Shown here: positions 38,971 to 51,951 of the stretch, piece after piece | Numbering within the stretch: the stretch's first letter is position 1 | Layout: every line of letters begins with the position of its first letter | From: Pegea sp. RAD2-039 | Lineage: Eukaryota > Chordata > Thaliacea > Salpida > Salpidae | NCBI GenBank assembly: GCA_034620365.1 | Contig: JAQGEQ010000192.1 | Coordinates: forward strand, 3,405,001 to 3,469,000 | Reading direction: 5' to 3' | DNA length: 64,000 nt | Translations under genes and position numbers: made by a program | The notes under the pieces: generated by a model | The model's database searches: none | What the model saw: only the letters and a program-made list of their open reading frames with translations | Told to the model about the DNA's origin: nothing

Positions 38971-41900
38971 TTAATAATTTACGAATAAACCTAATAACTA
39001 TTGATAGATATATAAGTTAAGGAACCACATCAAAAACTAAAGCAGATAGTATCATAAATAACTATTAGTAACATTAAATTTAGAAATAATTTTTATATAT
39101 GATAAACTATCACATTTTATTTTTCAAAATTTATAAAAAAATTGGCTACAATAAAAGCAAAAGTTACAGATAGGTACTAAGTACAAATAATCAGAAATAT
39201 ACTTTTTCAATTTTTAGTTGAACATTTTTATACAAGTATAATAAATATCAATATCACAAATAGTGTTCAATCATTTTAAAATGCTAGATAAATAATTACA
39301 AAAACTAAAATTGGATGCTAATAAAATCAATCACTCTACTACTATATAATAACTTATATTTTATGAAACTCATAATTTAAATTGTGAAAATATTTTCTGT
39401 CTAATAATGAATATAACTAATGAAAACCACATTGAAAAAATATATATATTACATATAAAATCAATAGATAATAATCTATAATCAAGCCTAAGAAAGAGCT
39501 TTGGAAAAAACTTTGTCACATATATTAGAAGTTTATCTAAGACTTACAAAAGAAATTTACTCTCTAAAAGTATTTTTATCATCATCAATTGTAAATAGTA
39601 CTATTACAAAAAGCTTATATAACCTAAACAAGTTTTTTTTTATTAAATTTATTTTAGAAAACTTAGTTTTTTTCCTAATTCAATTTCAAATTGTTTCATA
39701 TAAATGCAAAAATTATAGAAGTAAAACAATTTAAAATCCTTTTTATTAAAATGGCTTTAATCATATTAATTAATCAATTATACCTTAAAATAATTTTTTT
39801 TTAATTTAAAATCAAAAAAATCAAATGAAATTGAAGTAAAAATATATCAATAAATAGAGCTATGTCTAATTGTGGCCTTAATATCAACAATTTTTTCAGA
39901 TAATCAACGAATTAAAGGATATTATGCTAAGTAAGAAAAGTAATTATTAAAGTAATTAATTGTTCATTATTTTACATTCTTAATATTCACAAAATTCAAC
40001 TGAAAGTTTTTACCATCGAAAGTAAGATAGTAAGAATATTTTTATCAACAAACATAATCTGAATACCTTTAGTGACGTGTAAAATTATGAGTGCTTTTAA
40101 TGTTTGCTTAAAATGGTTTTTTACCAATTCTACTCAGGTATTGATGATTAATGTAGACTAAAAAATAAAAAAGTCAATATTATTGCTCTAAAACTTAGGA
40201 AAATTTAAATTCTTCTATTAAATAATATTTAGATAACCAAATGGTTTTCCGAATAACGTGTCTTATTAGCAGTCAAAGTAAAAATGGTAATAACTAAATT
40301 AAAAAGTAGAACACTTTTAATTGAGTTATCCGACCAGAATTTTTGTTTTCCAGATTAGAAAAGTTAAACCTGTATGAATTAGATTTGTAATGCACAAAAG
40401 TAATTTATCCAAAAAAATCCCAAATAAACCTTGCTACGTTTTAAGTCAGCTTATACTCGAAACACATTTTAAAGACTACGTAATTCATACTATAGTATGA
40501 TAGGTACATTTTGATTTATTAAACATAAATCACAAGACATTTGAGGTATAGATATGATTTAATCTGGCTTTACTTTAAAGTATGATACTTTTAAAGATTT
40601 ACCATGAAATAATAGACCTTTTTGTCTTTGCAAAAGAACATAAAAATTTTACAATAATTCAAATATTTGAGGTTTTCATCTTATTACCATCTAAAACATT
40701 AAGCTTTAGTTAGGCTGAAATATTCTGTTAATTATATTTTGTAGATAGAAACTATTAACATCAGCTTAATATTCTGATGTACAGTATTTTGAAAATTCAC
40801 ATACAGTTAAACGAAAATGTTTGCAATATATTATTCGTAATAACTGAAGAGGTTATGCTATTTAATCTTTTTATAATATCTTTCGGGTTTTACAAAGTTT
40901 TACAAATAACTGAAAGTTACCAACTAAATTTTTGACTGAGTAAAAGTCATCAACAAATTTTTAATTTGATTTTTATGCTCTATGCGAGGTTTCAGACAGA
41001 TTCAAGCTTTTATTTATGACAGACGCACATATGTTCAAACAATAAGTATTTTTGCAATATTATTTTAGTAAGAATGTTTTATTAATTTAAAAACAGAGGA
41101 GCTTAACTTTCATAATTAGAAAATTGTTTCAAATTTTCAATTAAACTCAAATTAGAAAGTGTTAAAACAAAATTGCACTAAATTACTTCAGTAGCATATA
41201 AAGTTGAATATGTCAACATCCAAAAATATATTGCTAGTGATAAACTTGTGCTTTTGTGCATAACTTTTATGCTACTTTTATTAAATAAATTAAGAAAATT
41301 TTCTGTTGTATGTGAAGTAAAGCTTAGGTGAGTCTTAACAACCATTATTACAAAAGTTTTTAATAAATTTATTTTTTTACTTTTTTACGAATGATCTTCC
41401 ATTTTACCTTTTTTAAATAGTTAACAAAAATATTCAAATCTAATCATTTATAAAAATCCAAATTTATTTTATCCACATTTTCTTAAGTTGCGTCATATTA
41501 AATCAACGAAGTCGTACTTATATCCTGTAATTCTCTCAATGCAATTTTTAACTTATTAATTTATTTAGTATTTTTTTATTACTATTTTTGATACCTTTTA
41601 TTTCAGCGCTAATAGTAAACTGTTTTTCAAGTTTAATGTGGTTGTTGAAGTTTAAAATTTAATATTCTTAAATAACCTTTTTCTAAAGTTAAACTACTTA
41701 ACGTTGAACATATTTTGTTCATTTATTGTAATTTGATCAACCAAATTAGTTTAATTAATCAAAATAAACTTTAAAATAGGTTTAAAAGTCTCATATGTGT
41801 ATAATGAAATCTTAACTGGTAGTGTTTTACTTTTGAATACACAAATACCAATATAAATATATCATATGGTTTTCTTTGATTTATTTGATAAATCTAAAAA

Positions 41901-42224
41901 TTTTTATATAATGATGAATTTTAAATTTTACTATTTTTTAAACTAAGTTACTTTATTTAATTAATAGAAAGATAAACTGCATTCTAATACAATAGTATGC
42001 TAAATTACTAAAATATACGATAAATATGTATTTATATTTGTAATATCTGTTATATTTTCTAATATTATCAAAAAATATCTTAATATTATTATTATATTCT
42101 ATATTTTACTATAATTTAAGATTTCATAAGTTAAAAGTTCTCTTAAATTTGTTTGAAGTAAAATAGATAATTTAGTTCATACTATTTATATTACAGTCAT
42201 AAAAAACTTAATTAATTGGTTGGT
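38971..42224. other. Divergent intergenic region between PRKCSH and eIF2 gamma
   Basis: Extremely AT-rich, with no supported gene, RNA or repeat. A 77-codon open frame at 39501-39734 (+) looks like random low-complexity coding. Both promoters should lie here. A possible splice acceptor TTATATTACAG ends at 42196, 28 bases before the eIF2 gamma ATG. Confidence 0.4.
42186..42196 (+). promoter_or_regulatory. Possible splice acceptor in eIF2 gamma leader
   Basis: TTATATTACAG ends 28 bases upstream of the ATG at 42225, resembling the internal acceptors of this gene. It could close a 5' UTR intron or accept a spliced leader. Confidence 0.4.
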
Positions 42225-45200
42225 ATGGAAGTTGCTTCTAAACAGTCTCATCTTGCAGTGCAGGATCTTAATAAACTAGTAAGTCAGACATTGCTTATAT
42301 TTGTTTAATTATGTTAAGATTATTATTTAAATTTTTAATAAGTATTGATCACAAATAGTTTAAGCATTTTTTTATTCAAATAAGCAAGGATTTTAAGTTA
42401 AAAATCTCTTAAAAAGATGTGTTTATATAAATCTAAGTAACCACTGTTAAGTTTTTTTTTATACTGTATATGAAATGAAATATTTGTTCTAATTAGTCTA
42501 TTTAGTTTACACTTTTAGGTAAAATTATTTAATAAAAGTTTGTTTAGTGAAAAATTATCAATTTAAAAATTGTAATGTACCTCATGTTTATTTTATAGTT
42601 TTTATGCTTTATAAATTTTATTGGTAAAGTATTTTAAAATCAAAATTATATCATTAAGTCTATAGAAATATTTTTACCACTTAGATTCTATTACTTCTGT
42701 TTTCTTAGGATGTTTCTCTACTTACTCCCTTGACCCCAGAAGTTATCAGTAGACAAGCTACTATCAATATAGGAACTATAGGTCATGTTGCTCATGGAAA
42801 ATCAACTGTTGTTAAAGCCATTTCTGGAGTTCATACTGTTCGTTTTAAGAATGAGCTAGAAAGAAATATTACTATTAAACTTGGATATGCTAATGCTAAA
42901 GTAAGTATCTAGATTTGTTCATATCCAGTTTAACTATCTTATATTACTATTTTGTGATAATCCAAATGGTGATTATATTGTTTTATAAGTTAATGCCAAA
43001 TATTTAATTTATTTATATAAAGTATTTGAGTCTATATAAAAGTTTGAAATTCTTATCTAGCAAATAATAAACAACAATAAGGTGTCTAATATTCAAAAAG
43101 TAATACTAAAAGTTTTGAATCAGATTATTAATGAAAGATTTGTACAGAAGTTTTTCATGAGTAATATTTATTAAATCATATCTAACAGCTCTACAAAGCT
43201 GAAGGATCAAAGCTGGAATGTTATCGAGCAGCAAGTAGCTCACATCCTGATGAGTTTCCAGCAGATTTTCCTGGAGCAAAAGGTCCCTTTAAACTTGTTC
43301 GCCATGTTTCATTTGTTGATTGTCCTGGTCATGATATTCTTATGGCAACAATGCTTAATGGAGCTGCAGTCATGGATGCTGCCTTGTTATTGATAGGTAC
43401 TTTTCACTTTATTTGCATTGTGATTAATCATTAGTTGACTCAGTAACAAATTGCTTCTAAAGCCACTCACTTTGATTTGAATATCAATTTGTAACATCAA
43501 TTTACCTGAGTTGCCATTAAATGTTATTTCAACTTAAAGCTACAAAATCTCAGTTGTTCTTAAAATTCTCTGTTTAATTGAAAATATAAAAATGATAGAA
43601 GCAGCTAGCTGTTATCTCAAATATTATTCAATCTTTCTCTCACTTTTTAGCTGGGAATGAATCTTGTCCACAGCCTCAAACATCTGAGCATTTAGCTGCA
43701 ATTGAGATTATGAAATTAAAACACATCATCATTTTACAAAATAAGATCGATCTAGTGACTGAAGAGCAAGCTAAAGAACAACATCAGCAAATCATGAAGT
43801 TTGTTCATGGTAAATCCTTTTCTGATGCATAACAATTTAGATTACAAGTAGTAAAATCTAACTTCAATCATTTCTTTTGTAGAAATTTATATTTTTATCT
43901 CTTGTTACCATTTTCAGGAACTATTGCTGAAGGTTCTCCTATTGTTCCTATATCTGCTCAACTGAAATTTAACATCGAAGTGGTTTGTAATTATATAATC
44001 AACAAGATCCCTATTCCAATCAGAGATTTTACATCGAAACCAAGACTTATTAGTAAGTCAAATCCAAATTCAATCAGAATATTTTTGAAAAATCTAACTT
44101 TTGTAAATCGATGTATCAGAACTAAATTTGTAATTTCTATTTCTTTTTTAGTTATTAGATCTTTTGATGTCAATAAGCCAGGAAGTGAAGTTGACGACTT
44201 GAAAGGAGGAGTGGCCGGTGGAAGTATTCTCAAAGGAGTTTTACGCGTAAATTACATCTTTTCAATATTTATAGTTTGATAGTGTCACCACTTTCATCTA
44301 TTTTCTTTTTCTACAATTTTCTAATCGCTTGAATTTATTAATGAAACTTATACGATAAGAAAATTATGCAATCCTCATAATCAATATTTGATTGACAATC
44401 CAGCTGTTTACAACATTAAAGGAGCTTTAAAGACTGAGAAAAGTTGGCATTGATGTAAAAACTATCTCTCATGCAAGTCACGTGGTGGCAGCAGAGAGCT
44501 GACTTACTGCACATAGAAATGTTCTTCATATTTCTATTTACCGCAGCTTGATACAAGTTCAAAAAACCACTAAGCTAAAGTTCTGTGTCGATCTGTAAAG
44601 TTGTCGACGTGTTTTCGACTCTCATCTATTTTCAATTTATTGATAAATGACTTTTAGGTTGGTCAGGAAATTGAAATTCGACCCGGAATTATATCTCAAG
44701 ATGCGCACGGCAAGTTGCAAGTCTTCCCCATTCTATCAAGAGTTGTTTCCTTATATGCAGAAAGTAATAATCTCCAGTACGCTGTACCTGGTGGTTTGAT
44801 TGGTCAGTTTTCAACACGAAGAAATTTTCTTCAAAATTTAAGACAACTGAAAATATTCAAATTTATTTTTTAGGTGTTGGCACAAAAATTGACCCAACTG
44901 TTAGTAGAGCTGACCGGCTCCTAGGACATGTCCTAGGTCAGATTGGCTCATTACCAAACATTTTTACTGAAATTGAAATCTCATACTTTTTACTTCGCCG
45001 ACTTTTGGGAGTGAAAACAGAAGGAGACAAGAAAGGAGCAAAAGTCAGGGAGTCTCGACTCCCACCAGCTTCCTCTCAACATTGCTTTTCTTTCAAAGGT
45101 TCAAAAACTTACTAAAAATGAAGCTTTAATGGTCAACATCGGCTCACTGTCAAGTGGAGGTCGTGTAATCGCTATCAAAGCTGATTTAGCCAAGATTATG

Positions 45201-45401
45201 CTACATCGACCTGTGTGCACGGAAGTAAACGAAAAGATTGCTCTCAGTCGACGTGTTGAGAAACATTGGAGGTGGAACATTCATTCAGCTTAAACTTTTC
45301 AAACTGATCTTAAACTTTGTGGTTTCATTTTTAGATTAATCGGATGGGGTCAAATACGACGAGGTAACATCATCAAACCGTCAACTAAAGAGCGGAAATA
45401 G
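42225..45401 (+). CDS. EIF2S3: Translation initiation factor eIF2 subunit gamma, complete
   Basis: GTPase subunit of eIF2, which carries Met-tRNAi to the 40S ribosome. Exons 42225-42278, 42709-42900, 43189-43396, 43651-43809, 43918-44052, 44152-44246, 44658-44802, 44874-45043, 45099-45271, 45335-45401; 1398 nt, 465 aa (human 472). Seen: G1 [10 protein letters not shown]3 [21 protein letters not shown]4 [10 protein letters not shown]5 [11 protein letters not shown], then the beta-barrel domains ([74 protein letters not shown]). Ordinary splicing joins all exons in phase; the intron 45044-45098 is only 55 nt. Oddity: the zinc-knuckle region after G1 ([19 protein letters not shown]) keeps only one of the cysteines found in the human and yeast proteins. 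The start is the first ATG after a probable leader acceptor. Confidence 0.97.
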
Positions 45402-48400
45402 ACTCATCTCTTAAGCTCCAATTTCTACCTGTCTAGTTGCTAACATGTTCTTGGCAGCTTGATTTCAACAAGCTATTCATCATTTCATGCTTAGAAAATT
45501 TTTTTTCAAATGATACGTTTTTGGCTCTTTTGTTTATCCGTGAAACTCATAATAAGATGATTAAGTCGTTTTGAACGGTGGTTGTTTATTTAGTGATAGA
45601 TTTTAAATCCAAGGTTTTTGTTTTTCTCGGTGCCAGACTACTTCAGATTGTTTTAATTTTTTTAAAGCGTCAAACAATCTTAATAATGAAAAGTCTTGTG
45701 TGATCAAGCAACTGGATAGTTGTGTTTTGATAAATGTAAGTAGCGATTTTATCTTTTTTTGTTAAATGGTTTTGGGGTTCAACAAGTTGCTTTATTTTCT
45801 TGAAGAGACTAATTTTTACTTAAGATAAAGTAATTTCAAATTATTTTAAAGAAAACTTCTTTTAAAGAAATTATGATAATTTACTGATGAAGTATTGAAG
45901 TTCAGGTTTACGACAGATCTCTTATTTTTATGTGCTTGGTTTTACTTTTGTTTTTATGGAGAGCAAAATTAATTTCTTCTACATTCTAACTTATTAATTA
46001 TTTGATATGAAACGACAACCTAGAGAAATTCAAATGGACATATCTATTGTGTTTCAGTACAATTTACTTGAATAAACTAATAAAAACAGCTTTTAACCTT
46101 TTGTTCGTTTACTTATTTCTAAAGTTTATTCATTTTGATTTTGTTGGTTGCAAAAATTTACGAACAATTTTTGATTTTCTGAAACATTTGGTGATAACTG
46201 GAACGACACGATCGGTATTAACTTGATTTTAAGCCTTGTAACATTTGATAGTAGCTTTATTTATTATTAGAATCATACAAATTCATCGATGAACAAACGG
46301 CAGAGTTCTATTGACGGTTATGACTCTTCTAAGATACATCCTTATAATCAGATCATCAATGAGAGAAATTTAAAAAAATTATAAACTATTAAATAAAATA
46401 TCACAGCAATAGACCTTGGGCCATTTTCTGAAATATTCTTTATCTTTCTACTATCTTTAGATTAAATAAAGAGAATATTTTGATGTGGCTGAAAATAATC
46501 CTTATTGAGTTCTAGTAAACTGAGCTCAGTTAGAAACCTTATTTTAGAGTATGTTGTGTAATAAAGTGGTTGTGACGATTAATATTATTATTAATGAACT
46601 TTGAGTAGTCTAAAACAGATATTTTAAAATTACAATTTTTCAAACATTTTTATCAAAGTGTTCTTTAGTTTAAACCTTAAGCATTTGTTTATTATTTGAT
46701 TTCATATTTTAAGAAAATGTTGAAACATTTTTTAATACCCAAGAATCAACCTTAGCTTTAAATACTACAGTTAGAGGTAACAGAAAATTGCTTGAACCAG
46801 TTGAGCTTGCCTCAAAATTTAGTAAACGATTTTGGTTGATATAAAGTAACAATAAAATCTTACAAAAGTTAATCCAATCAATCCGTAAGGATATTTTTTC
46901 TCAAATAAGATCATAATCTCATGATTTTAGTGAATAACAGCCGACAAGTTGCAACTGTTTTAAGTAAAACTGAATATCATCGAGAAAAATAATTTTTAAA
47001 CAGTATGTTTTTACTTTAATGGCAGCTATAAATGAATTTTAACTTGTATTGACTACATTGACTAAAGACTCTTCAAATAAAATAATCTAAAAAGTAACTA
47101 GATGGATTCACCATTTTGATTTGTACAAAATCCTCGATCAATAACATTAAATCAAGAAAAATTAGCTTTACAGACAAAGTGTTTGCTTGGTGGTTGAAGA
47201 AATGCAAAGTAGCGCAGTAAAGCGTTACCTTGGTAGTAAGATCAAGAAATACTTATAGAAAATAGACTGAAAAATTCATTTTAAATAAGTGCCTGTGTTT
47301 AAATCTGAGCCAGTCATCTTTTAGTGGTCAATTTGTTATCATCAATAAAACTTTTAATTTATCAAATTCATTTTTGTAAACTTAAATTAGTTGTTTGTTT
47401 CAACTAAAACGAATTTAGAGGTAAAACAGTTTTGCGTAACATCATCAATTTGTTAGAAAACCAAAATCCTCGGTAGTTATTTTATAACCTATCAAAATTA
47501 ATTAAAAAAAATAATTTGTTTAAACTTTACGATAAATAAAATAACAAATCAATAAATCATAATTACAAAAATAATTCGAAAGTCTTTTAAATGTAAAAAT
47601 ATTTATAGCTCAAATATTAAAGTATAAAGTTTAGATATATAATTTAAATGCTAATCATAACAAGTAATGAACTATTTTTTAACAAGTTTAATACTTTTCG
47701 GTATCGTTGGTAGTGAAACAGTTATTTCAAACTTTTGCAAGTGAAAAATATTTACTTCAAATATTTAAAATTAAAAAAGTTGTAGAATTGAAATTATACA
47801 AAAAAAAATTTACTTAAATTTATATTGATATTTGTATGTTTATAGTAGAAAAACGGTTTTAAATTATCATTGTTGACTTAGTGAAGTAAAACTTTTCAAA
47901 CATGGTAAATCTGAATAAGATTAAGCCAGTTTAAAGTCAGTTTTTAAATGATAAGTAAAAAGAAAAAGTGTAACTAAAAAAGTAAATGCTTGTATATTAA
48001 CTTTGAAATACATCTTTTCTAAAAAAGTTTAATTTTATTTTTTTACTGCATAAAAGTGGGTTTAAGAAAGTGTTTTTAGACAGACTGATGCTTAAAACAA
48101 AATATGAAGATTATATACTAAAGGTCACTTCAATAGCTTAAAATTTATCGACCCTTAACAAATTTTGTTATTAATGACAACTTTGGATTTTACATAAATA
48201 GTATAAAATAAAAACTGCTCATTATGTTTAGCAAATAAGCTTTCTTTCCTGGCATGACTTGTAGTAAGTGAATATTTACGAAAATTTATTTTCAGAGATT
48301 TATTTTTATATAAAAATGAATTCTTTTTAAAAGTAATCTTAAGACTTACTAATCTTTAAAGCTAATACAATTCAGCCAAAGACAAGAAATCAGACCAAAT

Positions 48401-48534
48401 GATTACTAATTAATAAGTTTTATTTGATTTTATGAATAATTGTTTATTAATATGCCATTAAAATCGATATTTTCCACTATCTGTAAAATTATTTTAATGA
48501 AGTAACTTTACGCTTTCAACGAATAGCTTATTGC
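45402..48534. other. Convergent intergenic region after eIF2 gamma
   Basis: Contains the 3' UTRs of eIF2 gamma (+) and of the TULIP-like gene (-). AATAAA at 46074-46079 is one possible eIF2 gamma signal, and an AATAAA on the minus strand at 48419-48424 lies about 110 bases past the TULIP-like stop. Otherwise AT-rich DNA with no supported feature. Confidence 0.4.
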
Positions 48535-50014
48535 TCAAAGAAATTGAGACAAATATTGATTTATATTAGGGAAAAATGTAAAATACATTTCTTTGAATTT
48601 TGGTGTGTTTAACATTGCTTCAATATTTGGGCATATCTGAAAAGACAAAAATTTGACACATAAACTTTCAGATCTAGGAAACAACATTACAAAAAAATCA
48701 AGCTTAAAATAGAAAGTTTTGAAAACATCTTAAATGTTTGTTTTAAAATGTGTCAAATATCAGATGAGATAAAGTAATTATACCGAAAAATTATCTAATA
48801 CAAAGTTTTCTTAAAAATAGAAAAGTAGATTTAACGTCAAACAAATTGATTTTTTTTCAATATTTCAAAATCTAACAAAGAGTGTTAAACTATTTAGAAA
48901 TCAAAATTTAAACTCTAATAATATTCAAACAGTTTCTTAACATACCTTTATTTCACCAATAGCTTTTCGAGCTTTCAAAATAACTGCCTTACCGGCGAAG
49001 TTCAGATATTTTTGAATAATCGGTGAGTCGATTGTAAACTTAATATCTAAATCACCCAGATTGAATTCACAGTTCACCAAAACGAGCTGAAAAATTACAA
49101 CAAATTATCAAATGAATTCTTTTGCTTTGAAAACTGAAAATTTAATCTGAAAAAACGTTTACATTAATTTTTTTTAAATTTAATTTATCATCTTTTTAAA
49201 TTAAGATTTTCAGATTGGTCAATTGTTGATAAGAGTTTCTGTAGTTATTACCATTGGCATAATTAGGCTGATAAGTATAATAACAACTCACCTGGCCAGA
49301 TTCAGCATCATAACTTATTTCATAGATAGCTGATATTATATTTGCATATATAGTAACACTTCCATAAAATGGCACTGGACCAACTAATCTGAAATTTATT
49401 GATTATTTAGCTTTTGTATGAACATTCAGAAAACTTATTTAACCTACCCAAAATTAGATTCAAAATCAACTTCGAAGATGAAGCTGAAGTCTTCTAGTAT
49501 AAGACTAATACCTCTACTATCAACGATAAGCTCAGCAATTTCTGCCCGTGCATCCTCAAGTTCAACACTGTAAGAAAATAACTTAATATTTAAAACTTCA
49601 ACCCCTCAACAGGTAGTTACAATGCTTATAACTGTATAGTTATGGCTTTAAAGGATTCAAGAAAGTACCTGTCTATCTTTAGCACCGATCCGAAAGGTGA
49701 TTTATAACCTTTAAGGAAGCTTGTGGTTAGAAGACTGATGAACTTGTTTGAATTGAGAATATCAACTGAAAAAAACAAATTTTATTTTTATCAAAGTTAT
49801 ATTTTTAAATATATTTTGTCTACTGGCCGATATATCACACTGCTATATATTGAAAGCAACTTATAATAAATCTAATAGTAAAATATGCACAGGTTTGTTC
49901 TAAATTGTTGTAAAACTTACCAATATTGTAACTTGTTGCACTTCTTTTCTTTCTTTGAATTTCGGCCGAAAGACCCAATCCAACAATAAGGAGAAGGAAT
50001 ACCAAGGAACGCAT
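48535..50014 (-). CDS. Small secreted BPI/LBP-like (TULIP fold) protein
   Basis: Exons 5'-3': 49921-50014, 49669-49765, 49448-49567, 49292-49388, 48946-49086, 48535-48636; 651 nt, 216 aa, phases consistent. Signal peptide MRSLVFLLLIVGLGLSA, followed by a dibasic RKKR that could be a processing site. The mature chain has alternating hydrophobic strands (SLILEDFSFIFEVDFE; YGSVTIYANIISAIYEISY) and a late segment LVNCEFNLGDLDIKFTIDS followed by KICPNIEAM. In BPI/LBP N-terminal domains two cysteines in equivalent places form the conserved disulphide, and a D-I-K-F strand precedes the long helix, so a lipid-binding TULIP domain is the best guess. Only one domain is present; BPI/LBP has two. The function (antimicrobial, lipid carrier) is not shown. 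The start is the first ATG in frame before the signal peptide. Confidence 0.8.
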
Positions 50015-50077
50015 GATCAAAATGTGTTTATCAAATTTTGACTTGTTAAACAGATAAGGTAGCCTTCAGTTCTGCTG

Positions 50078-50085
50078 TATTTAAA
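50078..50085 (-). promoter_or_regulatory. TATA-like element of TULIP-like gene
   Basis: TTTAAATA on the minus strand, about 65 bases before the ATG, in a short leader with no splice acceptor. The position fits a TATA box with a transcription start near 50050. In AT-rich DNA such matches are frequent. Confidence 0.35.
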
Positions 50086-51951
50086 GCAAAAATATCTAGC
50101 CCCAGGTAGTTTACGAAACCTTTTTTAATTTTTTAATCTTCTTTTTTTAGTATGTAGAAACTTGAAATGCAGGCTATGCAAGTAAATATGAGTAATAATA
50201 GCTAAACTTTCACGACTTAACAATTTATAATTTATTATTTTTTACTTTTGTTTGTACAGATGGGTATTATATTTAATATTATATATTATATTAATTTTTT
50301 ATCCAGTAAAAAAGTATCTAATCTACTTATAGCACAATTTAAAATATTTACTAAACATATTATTTGTACTTAAAAAATGCTGACAAAAGCATCATTGCAT
50401 AACTTTGTTAATGTCAATTTTGGTTCGCTTTCTGAACCCTCTTGAAGAAAAATACCAAAACAAGAATTGATTTAGATTGTTTAAAGAAGTTATAATGAAA
50501 TTCGTTACTATAAAGCATAAATAAAATTCGAATAAAAGGATAAGAGAATATTTTACAATAAGTTATATATTTTAGCCCATTGTTGAAATTAGCTAGCATT
50601 TTCTATGGGGCGAAAAAGTACAATTTTAAATTGTATCTGTAATTATAATTTATTTTCAGTGAGATTATGGCTTGCTCACAGCAATAACTTTAAAATTATA
50701 TTCTCTCTAGATTAGGTGTTACTGTATAAAATTATTTTTTTAAGCAGCTGGTGACTGATTTCTATAATTTAAATTCTGATCGAATACTAAGATCTTTAGC
50801 TTGTAGAAGCAGGAAATGTTGTTAAAATACAATAAGACCTCAACATATCTAGAATTCAATTCAATGGTTAAATCCTGAAATTTCTTAATCAGTGTAAACC
50901 AACTTCTTCTGGTTTGTTTCACAGAGCGAAAATCCCTGTCCATAAAACTCACCAAAAATACATACCACTATTATTAATAATTACGACAAATTAAGAAGAT
51001 TTTTACAACAATTCACAGAAAAAAGTATGCTTTTATCATTTGGAAGTAACATACGGAGTTAAGTGTGTAACTATCAAAAGATGTGATTGGTTCTACTCTA
51101 TTTTGAAAATTGACGAGAAAGTCTTCATTAAATAAGTTTACTTGTAAAATGTTGTTGCTAAGCCTAAATCAGAGCTACCAAATTCGTTTAATTAGTAAAT
51201 GATAAATGAATTACAAAATTTTGTGCAACATTTTGATGGATTTACAATTTGATTAAATACTTTTTTATAAAACTTTATAAATTAATCTCGTTTGAAATTA
51301 GTCTTATCATCAATCTTTAACTTACAAGATTTATTTCACTTACACCTCATAATTTAAGGCCTAAGGGGTACTAAAAAAGATGAAGGAATGTAAACTGATT
51401 TATGATCTAAAAATAATCACAAAAAGTGGTATGATTGAAGACGTATAAATACCTGATTTTTTTTAAAACTGGTTTTTCCAGCTCTGCAGAAATTTTTATA
51501 TTTAAGATTTTAATCTCTGACTTATTAGATTACAAATTTTATTCATTTACTGAGAATTTTTAGCAAACATTTTGCAATCTGCAAATATTTTGCAATCTGC
51601 AAACATTTTTTATAATCAGTAACAGTTTCTTTGTTTGCTGCAATAATATTCTTAAAGTAATACTTAGTACTTAAATAAATAGAGTTGAATAAATTGACTG
51701 ATACCAATAAATTAAAAATTACTTTTTTTTTTAAGCAAACTTTAAAGTTTTTTTACAGATCTTGCATATGCATATAAGACATCTGCATTCACAAATGTTT
51801 AACAACAAATTGATAACAGTTGAAACCTTTTGATGCAATTAATCGTTCAACCTAAATTCGAAACATTTGATTGTTTTTAACAACTACTCGTACTTAAAAA
51901 TAGTGACAAAATTGATAAGTAGTTGACAGTAGTTAAACAGTTGCTACTTTA
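50086..51951. other. Intergenic DNA with short tandem repeat
   Basis: No supported gene. At 51563-51610 an 18-base unit GCAAACATTTTGCAATCT occurs about 2.6 times. The 71-codon open frame at 50740-50955 (-) has no domain, splice or family support. Confidence 0.45.
51563..51610. repeat. 18-bp tandem repeat, about 2.6 copies
   Basis: Units 51563-51580, 51581-51598 and a partial 51599-51610; consensus GCAAACATTTTGCAATCT with one substitution between full units. Confidence 0.8.

Noticed and set aside
39501..39734. 77-codon plus-strand open frame between PRKCSH and eIF2 gamma
   Set aside because: Lys/Ile/Leu/Phe-rich composition expected from random AT-rich DNA, no domain, no splice or start context.
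43902..44279. 125-codon frame read as one protein
   Set aside because: It is two eIF2 gamma exons read through the intron 44053-44151; the intron part breaks the conserved alignment.
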